In this document: in pieces, positions 19,459 to 29,138 of the stretch | Layout of the letters: every line of letters starts with the position of its first letter | Position numbering within the stretch: position 1 is the first letter of the stretch | NCBI RefSeq assembly: GCF_005938745.2 | Contig: NZ_VCBX02000001.1 | Coordinates: forward strand, 639,501 to 703,500 | Reading direction: 5' to 3' | Length of the DNA stretch: 64,000 bases | From: Rhodococcus sp. KBS0724 | GTDB lineage: Bacteria; Actinomycetota; Actinomycetes; Mycobacteriales; Mycobacteriaceae | Made by a program: the position numbers and the translations under genes | Notes under the pieces: generated by a model | Databases searched by the model: none | What the model was told of the DNA's origin: nothing | The model's input: the letters and a program-made list of their open reading frames with translations, nothing else

Positions 19459-20400
19459 GTGCGCAGAATCAGGGTGTTCGGGGGAGCGGTTCTTGCCGCG
19501 ATGATGCTCATCGGAATCGGGTCCACTGCGTCGGCGCAGGTGCCGTTGCCCGTGCCCACTGCGTTTCTGGCCGGCGTTCCTCAGGAGTTGGGCAATCCTG
19601 GCGGTTCAGCTCCCGGATCCAACGACTTCTCTTGCAAGCCAACGGAACAGCATCCCAATCCCGTTGTGCTCGTGCACGGTACGGGTGGAAACAGGCAGAC
19701 CAACTGGGCCACTTATTCGCCGCTTCTCGCCAACGAGGGCTATTGCGTTTTCGCGCTGACCTACGGCAACTTTCCGGATCAGCCGTGGCCGCTGTCGGCG
19801 ATCGGTGGGATGCAGGAAATTCCCTCCAGTGCAGCGCAATTGGCTAGCTTCGTCGATCAGGTTCTGGGTGCTACGGGCGCATCGTCGGTGGATCTGATCG
19901 GACATTCGCAGGGCACGATCATCAACGGGTACTACGCGAAGTTCCTCGGTGGGGCCGACAAGGTGGACAACATCGTGTCTGTGGCGCCGCTGTGGAAGGG
20001 AACACTCGGAAATGAGCAGGTCAGTATCGGCCGCGCCATGCGTGATCTCGGGGTGTCCGAGGCGGCGCAGGCCGGATTCCCGATCTGTAAGGCCTGCTTG
20101 AACATGGGCGCGGGATCGGAGTTCATCGAGAATCTTCGTGCCGGTGGCGTTTACGCGCCGGGTGTTCGGTACACGAATATCACGACGCGATACGACGAGC
20201 TGGTTCTTCCGTACACAAATGGTCTCGAGGCTGGGCCGAACGCCACCAATATCGTCGTCCAGGACGGTTGTGAGCAAGACATCTCCGATCACCTCGCCAT
20301 TGCGGCATCGCTGCGCGCTGCGACATTTGCTCTCAATGCGCTCGATCCGCTGCACCCGCGACCGGTACCGTGTAATCCGGTGTGGCCCATCGTGGGTTGA
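19459..20400 (+). CDS. secreted lipase/esterase, alpha/beta-hydrolase (copy 1)
   Basis: An exported lipase-like hydrolase of 313 aa. The signal peptide (about residues 1-28) ends near ASAQ. The oxyanion-hole motif is VVLVHGTGGNRQTNW and the nucleophile elbow is LIGHSQGT. The catalytic Asp is probably near YDELV and the His in ISDHLAI. It resembles actinobacterial triacylglycerol lipases of the lipase class 2 type. Several Cys residues (DFSCKP, GYCVF, PICKACL, DGCEQD) suggest disulfides. The GTG start follows AGAGGA. A paralogue lies directly downstream. Confidence 0.88.
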   Translation: MRRIRVFGGAVLAAMMLIGIGSTASAQVPLPVPTAFLAGVPQELGNPGGSAPGSNDFSCKPTEQHPNPVVLVHGTGGNRQTNWATYSPLLANEGYCVFALTYGNFPDQPWPLSAIGGMQEIPSSAAQLASFVDQVLGATGASSVDLIGHSQGTIINGYYAKFLGGADKVDNIVSVAPLWKGTLGNEQVSIGRAMRDLGVSEAAQAGFPICKACLNMGAGSEFIENLRAGGVYAPGVRYTNITTRYDELVLPYTNGLEAGPNATNIVVQDGCEQDISDHLAIAASLRAATFALNALDPLHPRPVPCNPVWPIVG

Positions 20401-20420
20401 GCAGAGCATGGAGGCGTGCG

Positions 20421-21329
20421 ATGGGCATACGGGCGGTAGCCTGCGCGGCGGTTGCGGCAGCAGTACTGGGGGCTGCTGCGGCGCCGGAAACAGCGTCGGC
20501 GACTACACCGTCGGCGACTACACCACCGCCGAGCGCAGCGCTGCCCGTCCCGTTCGGCTTCGCCAGCGGTATTGCGCTGGAAGCGCTCAACCCCGGTGGC
20601 TCGGCGCCGGGAACCAACAACTTCTCGTGCGTACCTTCGGCGGCTCATCCCGATCCGGTGGTCCTCGTTCACGGAACAGCGGCAAACCGTCAGACCAACT
20701 GGGCGGTACTTGCACCGGTTCTCGCGAACGAGGGCTATTGCGTTTTTGCACTCACGTTCGGGAATCGGGCCGACCTGCCCTGGCCGTTGTCGGCGGCAGG
20801 TGGCCTCGCGCCGCTTCCGGAGAGTGCACAGCAGTTGTCGGACTTCGTCGACGACGTATTGGAGGCAACGGGTGCCTCGACAGTCGATCTCGTCGGGCAT
20901 TCGCAGGGGACGACGGTCAGTGGCTACTACGCCAGGTTCCTCGGCGGTGATGACAAGGTCTCGAAGATCGTGTCGATCGCCCCGCTGTGGAACGGCTCCG
21001 AAGTCGGTCCACCGAAAGGCGTCGGCGGTCCGGATTTCGACAATGCGAGCTTTGTGTCCGAGCTGCGTGATGCCGGCGTTTATGCGGACAGTGTCGAGTA
21101 CGCCAACATCGTGACGCGCTACGACCAAGTTGTGGTTCCGTACACCAGCGGAATACTCGCGGCGTCGAATGCGTCCAACATCGTGGTGCAGGACGGTTGC
21201 GAGCAAGACCGGTCGGACCACATTGCCGTGGTGGCGTCGCAGAGAACGGCGGCGTTGACGCTCGAGGCTCTCGATCCGTCGACGACCCGGGAAATCCCGT
21301 GTGATCGAGTGCTCCCGATAATCGGCTGA
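20421..21329 (+). CDS. secreted lipase/esterase, alpha/beta-hydrolase (copy 2)
   Basis: Tandem paralogue of the preceding gene, 302 aa, with its own signal peptide (ACAAVAAAVLGAAAAPETASA). Shared landmarks are VVLVHGTAANRQTNW, the nucleophile elbow LVGHSQGT, GYCVFALTFGN, and the C-terminal VVQDGCEQDRSDHI. It lacks about 20-25 residues that copy 1 has after the WKGTL/WNGSE position, in the likely cap or lid region. The ATG at 20421 has GGAGGCG upstream. It starts 20 nt after copy 1 and is probably co-transcribed. Confidence 0.88.
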   Translation: MGIRAVACAAVAAAVLGAAAAPETASATTPSATTPPPSAALPVPFGFASGIALEALNPGGSAPGTNNFSCVPSAAHPDPVVLVHGTAANRQTNWAVLAPVLANEGYCVFALTFGNRADLPWPLSAAGGLAPLPESAQQLSDFVDDVLEATGASTVDLVGHSQGTTVSGYYARFLGGDDKVSKIVSIAPLWNGSEVGPPKGVGGPDFDNASFVSELRDAGVYADSVEYANIVTRYDQVVVPYTSGILAASNASNIVVQDGCEQDRSDHIAVVASQRTAALTLEALDPSTTREIPCDRVLPIIG

Positions 21330-21637
21330 TTTCGGCGCTGAACTCGATCTACGTACCTGTTCGCTTCAGGCGTACAGGAACCGGGAAACGATTGCCGGAG
21401 CTGCGACGTTGTGAGATGTAGGTAAGCCGGTATCCCCTGCCAATCGGGTGGAGGAGCAGCAGGTGGACTTCGAGCCCTCTAGAGTAATAAGTGGGGTCGT
21501 GCAACCTCAGTCGATTCGTAGGCGTGATGTCTGCTGACCGGCGAGGCGATCAGTCTGTAGTGCCGGAGCGAAACGCGGCGACCAGGGACGAGACATCCGG
21601 TCTCGAACCTGCCCGCCGGAGAGTGTGAGGGAGAGCG
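21330..21637 (+). promoter_or_regulatory. clpC upstream region with ClgR-box-like and extracytoplasmic-sigma-like sites
   Basis: This 308-bp gap precedes clpC. At 21358-21375 the sequence tgttcgcttcaggcgtac fits the ClgR consensus (WNNWCGCYNANRGCGWWS) with one mismatch. At 21384 a GGAAA is followed after 19 nt by GTT at 21408, similar to the sigma-R/SigH pattern. Both systems are known to control clp genes in actinobacteria. I see no terminator for the lipase pair. Confidence 0.5.
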
Positions 21638-24181
21638 ATGTTCGAGAGGTTCACCGATCGCGCGCGGCGCGTTGTTGTCCTGGCTCAAGAAGAAGCCAGG
21701 ATGCTCAACCACAACTACATCGGTACGGAGCACATCCTCCTCGGCCTCATTCACGAGGGCGAAGGTGTTGCCGCCAAGTCGTTGGAGTCGTTGGGTATCT
21801 CCCTCGAGGGAGTCCGCAGCCAGGTCGAGGAGATCATCGGCCAGGGCCAGCAGGCTCCGTCCGGTCACATCCCCTTCACGCCGCGTGCCAAGAAGGTCCT
21901 GGAGCTGAGTCTGCGCGAGGCGCTGCAGCTCGGACACAACTACATCGGCACAGAGCACATCCTGCTCGGCCTCATCCGCGAGGGTGAGGGCGTTGCAGCC
22001 CAGGTTCTGGTCAAGCTCGGTGCCGATCTCAACCGCGTCCGCCAGCAGGTTATCCAGCTGCTGTCGGGCTACCAAGGCAAAGAGCCCACCGAAACCGGTG
22101 GCACCCGCGGAGAGGCCGGCACGCCGTCCACCTCGCTCGTGCTCGACCAGTTCGGTCGCAACCTGACGCAAGCTGCCCTCGAAGGCAAGCTGGACCCGGT
22201 CATCGGCCGCTCGAAGGAAATCGAGCGTGTCATGCAGGTTCTCTCGCGTCGTACCAAGAACAACCCGGTCCTCATCGGTGAACCCGGTGTCGGTAAGACC
22301 GCTGTGGTCGAGGGCCTGGCTCAGGCAATCGTCAACGGCGAGGTCCCCGAGACCCTCAAGGACAAGCAGCTGTACACGCTCGACCTCGGGTCGCTCGTGG
22401 CCGGTAGCCGCTACCGCGGTGACTTCGAAGAGCGCCTGAAGAAGGTTCTCAAGGAGATCAACACTCGCGGCGACATCATCCTGTTCATCGACGAGCTGCA
22501 CACTCTCGTGGGTGCGGGCGCGGCCGAGGGCGCTATCGACGCGGCCTCCATCCTCAAGCCCAAGCTTGCCCGCGGTGAGCTGCAGACCATCGGTGCCACC
22601 ACTCTCGACGAGTACCGCAAGTACATCGAGAAGGATGCCGCTCTCGAGCGTCGTTTCCAGCCCGTTCAGGTGGGCGAGCCCACCGTCGAGCACACCATCG
22701 AGATCCTCAAGGGTCTTCGTGATCGCTACGAAGCTCACCACCGTGTATCCATCACGGACGGCGCTCTCGTGGCAGCTGCGACGCTGGCCGACCGGTACAT
22801 CAACGACCGCTTCTTGCCGGACAAGGCGATCGACCTCATCGACGAGGCGGGCGCGCGAATGCGCATCCGTCGGATGACTGCACCGCCGGACCTGCGCGAA
22901 TTCGACGATCGCATCGCCGACGCGCGTCGCGAGAAGGAGTCCGCGATCGACGCGCAGGACTTCGAGAAGGCCGCGAACCTGCGTGACAAGGAGAAGACCC
23001 TCGTCGCTCAGCGCGCTGAGCGTGAGAAGCAGTGGCGTGCGGGCGACCTCGATGTCATCGCCGAGGTCGACGACGAGCAGATCGCCGAGGTTCTGGGCAA
23101 CTGGACCGGCATCCCCGTCTTCAAGCTCACCGAGGAGGAGACCACTCGTCTGCTCCGCATGGAAGAGGAACTGCACAAGCGGATCATCGGCCAGGAAGAG
23201 GCAGTCAAGTCCGTCTCCAAGGCGATCCGTCGTACGCGTGCAGGTCTGAAGGATCCCAAGCGTCCCTCGGGCTCGTTCATCTTCGCCGGTCCGTCCGGTG
23301 TCGGTAAGACGGAGCTCGCGAAGTCGCTCGCCAACTTCCTGTTCGGTGACGACGACGCTCTGATCCAGATCGACATGGGCGAGTTCCACGACCGCTTCAC
23401 CGCTTCGCGTCTGTTCGGTGCCCCTCCCGGGTACGTCGGATACGAAGAGGGCGGCCAGCTCACCGAGAAGGTGCGCCGCAAGCCGTTCAGCGTGGTGCTG
23501 TTCGACGAGATCGAGAAGGCACACCAGGAGATCTACAACACCCTCCTGCAGGTGCTCGAGGACGGCCGTCTCACCGACGGTCAGGGCCGTACCGTCGACT
23601 TCAAGAACACGGTGCTGATCTTCACGTCCAACCTCGGTACGTCGGATATCTCCAAGGCTGTCGGCCTGGGCTTCAGCTCGGGAACGGGCACCGGCTCGAA
23701 CTACGAGCGGATGAAGCTCAAGGTGCACGACGAGCTGAAGAAGCATTTCCGCCCCGAGTTCTTGAACCGTATCGACGACATCGTCGTGTTCCATCAGCTC
23801 ACGAACGAGCAGATCGTTCAGATGGTGGACCTGATGCTTGCTCGCGTCGAGAAGGCACTCAAGAACAAGGACATGGCCATGGAGGTCACCGACAAGGCCA
23901 AGTCGCTTCTGGCCAAGCGCGGATTCGATCCGGTACTGGGTGCACGACCGCTGCGTCGCACCATCCAGCGCGAGATCGAGGACCAGATGTCCGAGAAGAT
24001 CCTCTTCGGAGAGATCGGACCCGGCCACATCGTGCTCGTCGACGTCGAGAACTGGGACGGCGAAGGCTCGGGTGAGGACGCGAAGTTCACGTTCACGCCC
24101 ACCAAGAAGCCGATCGACGTGCCGGACGCACCGCCGATCGAGCTGACCAAGGCAGGCGAAAGCGAAAGCGCCGCAGAGTAA
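21638..24181 (+). CDS. clpC: ATP-dependent Clp protease ATP-binding subunit ClpC
   Basis: Hsp100 unfoldase that feeds proteins to ClpP1P2. The 847-aa protein has two N-terminal Clp_N repeats (residues 1-145) and a first AAA+ module with Walker A GEPGVGKT (near 214) and Walker [10 protein letters not shown] UvrB/C-type middle region follows, and then a second module with Walker A GPSGVGKT (near 551) and [11 protein letters not shown]. Start at the ATG 21638, with GAGGGAGAG upstream. It is the counterpart of Rv3596c; here lipases stand upstream instead of lsr2. Confidence 0.97.
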   Translation: MFERFTDRARRVVVLAQEEARMLNHNYIGTEHILLGLIHEGEGVAAKSLESLGISLEGVRSQVEEIIGQGQQAPSGHIPFTPRAKKVLELSLREALQLGHNYIGTEHILLGLIREGEGVAAQVLVKLGADLNRVRQQVIQLLSGYQGKEPTETGGTRGEAGTPSTSLVLDQFGRNLTQAALEGKLDPVIGRSKEIERVMQVLSRRTKNNPVLIGEPGVGKTAVVEGLAQAIVNGEVPETLKDKQLYTLDLGSLVAGSRYRGDFEERLKKVLKEINTRGDIILFIDELHTLVGAGAAEGAIDAASILKPKLARGELQTIGATTLDEYRKYIEKDAALERRFQPVQVGEPTVEHTIEILKGLRDRYEAHHRVSITDGALVAAATLADRYINDRFLPDKAIDLIDEAGARMRIRRMTAPPDLREFDDRIADARREKESAIDAQDFEKAANLRDKEKTLVAQRAEREKQWRAGDLDVIAEVDDEQIAEVLGNWTGIPVFKLTEEETTRLLRMEEELHKRIIGQEEAVKSVSKAIRRTRAGLKDPKRPSGSFIFAGPSGVGKTELAKSLANFLFGDDDALIQIDMGEFHDRFTASRLFGAPPGYVGYEEGGQLTEKVRRKPFSVVLFDEIEKAHQEIYNTLLQVLEDGRLTDGQGRTVDFKNTVLIFTSNLGTSDISKAVGLGFSSGTGTGSNYERMKLKVHDELKKHFRPEFLNRIDDIVVFHQLTNEQIVQMVDLMLARVEKALKNKDMAMEVTDKAKSLLAKRGFDPVLGARPLRRTIQREIEDQMSEKILFGEIGPGHIVLVDVENWDGEGSGEDAKFTFTPTKKPIDVPDAPPIELTKAGESESAAE

Positions 24182-24203
24182 GTAGTACAGAGCAGTAAAC
24201 GAG

Positions 24204-24236
24204 AACGGGCGGCACCATTACCGGTGCCGCCCGTTT
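24204..24236 (+). terminator. terminator after clpC
   Basis: Stem arms acgggcggcacc and ggtgccgcccgt around a short loop, then TTTTG. It lies 22 nt past the clpC stop. Its left arm is nearly identical to that of the hairpin at 24759-24786. Confidence 0.88.
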
Positions 24237-24261
24237 TGTGTATCACGGGGAAGGCATACAC

Positions 24262-24741
24262 ATGAACGAAATCGAGATGGGCCACCTGCGTCGCTGCGTC
24301 GAATTGGCCACGGAGGCATTGGCTGAGGGTGACGAACCGTTCGGATCGGTACTCGCTGCCGCTGACGGGACTTTTCTCGCGGAGGACCGAAATCGAATTG
24401 CGGGAGGCGACAGCACCCGGCACCCGGAATTCGAGTTGGCGCGGTGGGCCGCGCAGTATCTGACTCCGGAAGAGCGCTCGACGGCAACGGTATTCACCTC
24501 CGGTGAGCATTGCCCGATGTGTTCCGCCGCGCACGCGTGGGTGGGACTGGGCCGGATCGTGTACATCTGCTCCTCAGCCCAGTTGGGCGAATGGCTCACC
24601 GAGTGGGGAGTGCCTCCGGCGCCGGTGAAGTCGCTGTCGATCAACGAGGTAGCGCCGAACATTCCTGTCGAAGGTCCGGTTTCGGAGTTGGTCCCGCAGG
24701 TGCAAGAGCTACATCGGAAGTTGCATTTGCGGAGCGTGTGA
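24262..24741 (+). CDS. nucleoside/CMP-dCMP-type deaminase
   Basis: A zinc-dependent deaminase-fold protein of 159 aa. The zinc and catalytic residues appear as His54-Pro-Glu56 (HPEFELA, in place of the usual HAE) and Cys84/Cys87 in EHCPMCSAA. This pattern fits the guanine/cytosine-type nucleoside deaminase family; the substrate cannot be told from sequence. The ATG at 24262 has GGGAAGG upstream. The gene lies alone between two similar terminator hairpins. Confidence 0.88.
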   Translation: MNEIEMGHLRRCVELATEALAEGDEPFGSVLAAADGTFLAEDRNRIAGGDSTRHPEFELARWAAQYLTPEERSTATVFTSGEHCPMCSAAHAWVGLGRIVYICSSAQLGEWLTEWGVPPAPVKSLSINEVAPNIPVEGPVSELVPQVQELHRKLHLRSV

Positions 24742-24758
24742 ACGCGGACAGGAGAAAC

Positions 24759-24786
24759 GGGCGGCACCTCGCTGGAGGTGCCGCCC
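24759..24786. terminator. bidirectional terminator between deaminase and FadD genes
   Basis: A 12-bp perfect stem, gggcggcacctc (24759-24770) and gaggtgccgccc (24775-24786), with a GCTG loop. It serves the two convergent genes. Confidence 0.88.
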
Positions 24787-24799
24787 TATTCATGTCAAG

Positions 24800-26389
24800 T
24801 CAGGAAACTGTGTCGACTGCTCGAACCTTCTCTCGTAGTTCGCCCTTGACGACCTTGCCGCTGGCATTGCGCGGCAGTGCTTCCACGACGACGATGTCCT
24901 TGGGGTGCTTGTACCTGGCGAGTCGATCACTGAGGAAGGTGCTCAGTTCCTCGATGGTCAGGTCAACAGCTGAACCTGGCGCCATCGCGATGATCGCGAC
25001 CGGCACCTCGCCCCACTTGGCGTCGGGGCGTCCGACGACTGCGGCTTCGACGATCAATTCGTGCTCGTACAAAACGTTTTCGACCTCGGCGCAGTAAATG
25101 TTCTCGCCGCCGGAGATGATCATGTCCTTCTTACGGTCGACGACGTACACAAATCCTTCGTCGTCTACACGAACGAGATCGCCGGAGTGAAACCATCCAC
25201 CGTGGAAGGCATCTGCGGTGGCCTGGGGGTTGTTCCAGTACTCGCTCATCATCGTTGGCCCGCGGTAGACAATTTCCCCGATGTCTCCTGCTGCGACGTC
25301 GTCCATGTTCTCGTCGACGACCCTGGCCGAGATGGTCGGGATGACCCGGCCGACTGATCCGAGCTTACGGATGGCGTCCTCACCGTCGAGTACGCAAGTG
25401 ATGGGGGACATTTCGGTTTGCCCGAAGACCGCGACGTTGAACGCGTCGGGGAAGGTCTCGGCCATTGCCCGCAAGATCGTGTCCGACGACGGTGCGGCAC
25501 CCCACGAGATGTTCTTGAGCGAGAGGGTGCGAGGTTGCGCCTTCTGCGCAGCGCACACTGCCTGCCACTGGACCGGGACGAGGAAGAGGCTCGTGACTTT
25601 CTCGGCTTCGAGGATGTCGAGAAGCTGACCGGGGTCGAATGCGCCCACCGGGTGGATCACCGTCGTAGTGCCGAGTTGCAGGCTGGGTGCGATGGAACCG
25701 AGAGCGGCGATGTGGAACATCGGCGAGGCACAGAAGCCGATGGAATCCGCGTTGAACAGGTGGAAGGCACGAATGCAGGTCAATGCTTGCGACGCGAGGT
25801 TGGAATGGGAGAGCACGGAACCTTTGGGGCGTCCGGTCGTTCCAGAGGTGTACATGATGAGCGCCGGCGTGTCGTCCGGGATGTCGACAAACGCGTGCTG
25901 CTCGCCCGCTTCGGTGATCAAGTCCTCGTAGTTCAGGCTGTCACCCTCGGCGGATGCGCCCACGGTGATGGAGATGTCGATGCCCTCGGACGCAGCGCGG
26001 GCCGCGCCGGCCAACGGAGCCAACGGGCCTTCCGCAACAATGACTTTGGAGCCCGAGTCGTTGACAAGGTAGGCGACCTCGGGCGGGGTCAGGCGGAAGT
26101 TCACCGGAACAGCGATCGCACCCAATGCGTTGGTGGCAAGAACGACTTCGAGGTATTCGGGGCGGTTGAGCATCAGGATCAGAACGCGGTCGCCGAAACT
26201 GACGCCGCGCCGGGAGAGCGCGTCTGCGAGTTTCTCGACGCGTGTGTCGAGGGTGCTCCAGGAGATGGAATTGCCCAGGAATCGCAGTGCGGTGCGATCG
26301 GGAATCATCTGCGCGTGCCTGGCGACCTGATTGTTCCAGTTGGTGCGGCGTGAACGCTGCGCCTCGGAGACTGCATCGGTGGAGGGCAT
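24800..26389 (-). CDS. fatty-acid/acyl-CoA synthetase (FadD-type)
   Basis: AMP-forming ligase that would activate a carboxylic acid to its CoA thioester. It is 529 aa. The ATP motif is IMYTSGTTGRPKGSVLSH; the A5 motif is FGQTEMSP; the hinge region shows SGDLVRVDDEGFVYVVDRKK; the catalytic Lys lies in NASGKVVKGEL near the C terminus. It follows the enoyl-CoA hydratase gene by 20 nt on the same strand, forming a small beta-oxidation-like operon. The substrate is unknown. Confidence 0.93.
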   Translation of the reverse strand: MPSTDAVSEAQRSRRTNWNNQVARHAQMIPDRTALRFLGNSISWSTLDTRVEKLADALSRRGVSFGDRVLILMLNRPEYLEVVLATNALGAIAVPVNFRLTPPEVAYLVNDSGSKVIVAEGPLAPLAGAARAASEGIDISITVGASAEGDSLNYEDLITEAGEQHAFVDIPDDTPALIMYTSGTTGRPKGSVLSHSNLASQALTCIRAFHLFNADSIGFCASPMFHIAALGSIAPSLQLGTTTVIHPVGAFDPGQLLDILEAEKVTSLFLVPVQWQAVCAAQKAQPRTLSLKNISWGAAPSSDTILRAMAETFPDAFNVAVFGQTEMSPITCVLDGEDAIRKLGSVGRVIPTISARVVDENMDDVAAGDIGEIVYRGPTMMSEYWNNPQATADAFHGGWFHSGDLVRVDDEGFVYVVDRKKDMIISGGENIYCAEVENVLYEHELIVEAAVVGRPDAKWGEVPVAIIAMAPGSAVDLTIEELSTFLSDRLARYKHPKDIVVVEALPRNASGKVVKGELREKVRAVDTVS

Positions 26390-26409
26390 CTACTGTTTCC
26401 TCTCGTGAA

Positions 26410-27186
26410 TCACTTGAAGTGGGGTGCGCGTTTCTGAAGCATTGCTGTTGCGCCTTCGGCGAAGTCGGCTCCGACAAGAAGCTCTGCTTGACCAGCCTTT
26501 TCGAGTTCCAGGGCTGAGTCGATGCGATCGAGTGTTGCGGCGTTGAGCGCGGCCTTGGTGAGTTGAAGAGCGCGGCGGGGCGCTGCGCTGGTGCGCTTCG
26601 CGACGGACTCGATGTGTGCCGCGAACTGATCGTCGGGAAGGGTTTTGGCGACGAGTCCGAAGTGCGCTGCATCCGTTGCGGACAGGCGCTCACCCAGCAG
26701 GAGCATCTCGGCGGCTCGCGCTCGGCCGATCGCTGCCGGAATCAATGCACTGGCGCCGCCGTCGGACATCAGCCCGATGTTGACGAAAGACATGAGGAAA
26801 TAGGCACTTTCGGCAGCGTAGGTCAGGTCTGCGGCGAGGGCGATGGAGACGCCGACACCCGCGGCAGGTCCGTTGACTGCGGCTATCACTGGTACGGAGG
26901 TGCTGGTGATCGCGCGGATCACGGTATTTGCTGTGTCCATGACGATCTGGGGATCTGTCGGCGTGGTGGTGACAGCGGCGAGGTCGGCTCCCGTGCAGAA
27001 GGCGCGGCCCGCACCGGTGATGACGATGGTGCGTACATCCGGGTTGTCGTCGGCGTCGGTGACCGCGGTGATGAGACTCTTCATGGTCTCGAAGTCGGCT
27101 GCGTTCATGCGTTCGGGACGGTTGAAGGTCAAACGCAGGATGCCGTTGTCGAGTTCTGTCCGGAGACCGGCTGTGGACGACGTCAT
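26410..27186 (-). CDS. enoyl-CoA hydratase/isomerase family protein
   Basis: A crotonase-fold protein of 258 aa. The oxyanion-hole segments are seen in GAGRAFCTGADLAAV and NGPAAGVGVSIALAADLTYA. The frame is open to 27309, but the ATG at 27186 (MTSSTAGLRTELDNG) gives the usual family start. It precedes the acyl-CoA synthetase in the same operon and is divergent from a double-domain TetR regulator, its likely controller. Confidence 0.92.
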   Translation of the reverse strand: MTSSTAGLRTELDNGILRLTFNRPERMNAADFETMKSLITAVTDADDNPDVRTIVITGAGRAFCTGADLAAVTTTPTDPQIVMDTANTVIRAITSTSVPVIAAVNGPAAGVGVSIALAADLTYAAESAYFLMSFVNIGLMSDGGASALIPAAIGRARAAEMLLLGERLSATDAAHFGLVAKTLPDDQFAAHIESVAKRTSAAPRRALQLTKAALNAATLDRIDSALELEKAGQAELLVGADFAEGATAMLQKRAPHFK

Positions 27187-27427
27187 GACGAGCTCGGGAA
27201 AGCGGTACAACACATGCGAATCATCAGCACACAACTTCCTTCTCGCGGTCGATCGGGTGAAATGTGTTCCTTTGTTGTAGAACGTAACTCGTGTTGCAGG
27301 AGGGTTCATTCCGTGATGAACTTTTCTCCAAGATTGTGCGAATATCGGTTAACATAACACCTCGAGTGGCCGTGTCAAGGGTGTTCGAAGAATCCGATAC
27401 GGTATCTGTGAAACGAATGGAGGGTTC

Positions 27428-28639
27428 ATGCCGGGACGCACACGCGTCGTCGCACGCGGCGATGAATCCACTTCGCGTACGCGGCCGAAGAATCGCAAGG
27501 CGCAGATCGCTGCGGTTGCGGCCGAAGCGTTCAGTGAGCGCGGTTACCACGCGGTGGGTATCGACGACATAGCGTCCGCGGTCGGGGTGTCGGGGCCGGC
27601 GCTGTACCGTCATTTCCCGACCAAGTACGCCTTGTTCGTTCACGCGGTCGAAAACCTGTCGCGGGCACTGCTCGATGCGGCTGATTCGGCGCACTGCAAG
27701 AGTGACGATCCACGACAACAGTTGCAATCCGTCATGGTTGCAGTCATCGGTGTCACCCTCGAGAATCGGCGTAGAGGTGCCCTCTATCGTTGGGAAGGCC
27801 GCTACCTCGAGAAGGAGGATCGCGAGAACCTGCGCCGCGAGGTGCATGCGTTGCGCCGACGGGTATCCGAGCCGTTGTCCGCGGTCCGTCCGGAGTTCGA
27901 TCGCGCCGATCTCGACCTCGTCACGTCGGCGATCCTGAGTGCGATCGGTAGTATCACGGCGCATCGATCGGCATTGCCGCCCAAGCAGATCGAGTCGTTG
28001 ATGCTATCCATCTGCTGGTCGGTGATCGATATGGAACTCCCACCGAGAGTTCCGTCGGTAGTGCCGTCGTCGGGTGGCAGGTCAATTTCGGGACTCGTTC
28101 GTACATCGAAACATGAAGTGCTGCTTCACGAAGCGGTTCTGCTTTTCTACCAACGGGGGTATCACGAGGTCAGTATCGAGGAAATCGGAGCCGCCGCCGG
28201 AATCACCGCGTCGAGTGTGTACCGGTATTTTCCGAGCAAGGCGGACCTACTCGCCGCAGCCTTTCACCGGGCCTCCGAACGATTGTCCGAGACGTTGGGC
28301 TCGGCCCTGGCGGAATCCGAGACTCCGTTGCAGGCGGTGCACACACTCGCGGAGCTGTACGTTGCCGTCTTCTTCGCTCAGAGTGAACTGCTTGTCGTCT
28401 ATTTCGCGGAAGTCGGAAATCTTCCCGCTGACGCCGGCAAGGAGCTCCGGAAGATCCAGCGCCGCAATGTCGAGGAGTGGGCGCACCTGTGTGCCGACGC
28501 CCGGCCCGAACTTACTGTCGCGGCGGCTCGATTTCGTGTTCACGCGGCACTGGGATTGGTTCTCGATGTCGGCCGCGTCGTCCGATTCTCGGAAGCCGAA
28601 CGCGTCGCGGCACTTCTGTCGGTGACACTTCTCGGATAG
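27428..28639 (+). CDS. double TetR-domain transcriptional regulator
   Basis: A 403-aa protein with two complete TetR-type DNA-binding domains. The first (residues about 20-70) includes GYHAVGIDDIASAVGVSG and ALYRHFPTKYALF. The second (about 225-275) includes GYHEVSIEEIGAAAGITA and SVYRYFPSKADLL. Each is followed by a helical ligand domain, so the protein looks like two fused regulators and could act as a pseudo-dimer of dimers. It is divergent from the enoyl-CoA hydratase/FadD operon across a 241-bp region. Confidence 0.9.
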   Translation: MPGRTRVVARGDESTSRTRPKNRKAQIAAVAAEAFSERGYHAVGIDDIASAVGVSGPALYRHFPTKYALFVHAVENLSRALLDAADSAHCKSDDPRQQLQSVMVAVIGVTLENRRRGALYRWEGRYLEKEDRENLRREVHALRRRVSEPLSAVRPEFDRADLDLVTSAILSAIGSITAHRSALPPKQIESLMLSICWSVIDMELPPRVPSVVPSSGGRSISGLVRTSKHEVLLHEAVLLFYQRGYHEVSIEEIGAAAGITASSVYRYFPSKADLLAAAFHRASERLSETLGSALAESETPLQAVHTLAELYVAVFFAQSELLVVYFAEVGNLPADAGKELRKIQRRNVEEWAHLCADARPELTVAAARFRVHAALGLVLDVGRVVRFSEAERVAALLSVTLLG

Positions 28640-28703
28640 TCGCGGGTAGATTTCGAGTGGCAAGGCGTTTCAAAAAATCCGTACACGGAAGTAGGGACAC
28701 CCA

Positions 28704-29138
28704 ATGCCAACTCGTACCGCACGCACCGCCTGGAACGGCACCCTGGAAGCCGGATCGGGGCAGGTGGAACTCACCAGTTCCGGTGTCGCGACGTTCGACG
28801 TGTCGTTCCCCAAACGAGCAGCTGACGACGCCGGCGGGACCACCAGCCCGGAGGAACTGATCGCGGCAGCACATTCTTCGTGCTACGCGATGCAGTTGTC
28901 AGCGCTCATCGCCGAGGCCGGCGGAACTCCGCAGAGCCTCGATATCACCGCTGACGTGTCGTTGGGCCCCGACACCGTCGGTTTCAAGCTCACCGGAATC
29001 AAGCTCACCGTTCGCGCCGAGGTCGACGGCCTCGACGCAGACGGCTTTGCCAAGGTCGCGCAGGCAGCCAAGGAAACCTGCCCGGTCAGTAAGGCTTTGA
29101 CAGGCGTCGACATCACCTTGGATGCAGCGCTGGACTGA
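28704..29138 (+). CDS. OsmC family peroxiredoxin
   Basis: A thiol-dependent hydroperoxide reductase-like protein of 144 aa. It begins with TRTARTAWNGTLEAGSGQ. The two conserved Cys lie in AAHSSCYAMQLSALI (near residue 59) and KETCPVSKALTG (near 127), the classical OsmC arrangement. The C terminus overlaps the convergent membrane protein gene by 26 bp. Most OsmC proteins of this subgroup detoxify organic hydroperoxides. Confidence 0.93.
   Translation: MPTRTARTAWNGTLEAGSGQVELTSSGVATFDVSFPKRAADDAGGTTSPEELIAAAHSSCYAMQLSALIAEAGGTPQSLDITADVSLGPDTVGFKLTGIKLTVRAEVDGLDADGFAKVAQAAKETCPVSKALTGVDITLDAALD

Noticed and set aside
21479..24028. Long minus-strand open frame opposite clpC (849 codons)
   Set aside because: Antisense shadow of clpC; Leu/Asp-rich with no recognisable motif or start context.
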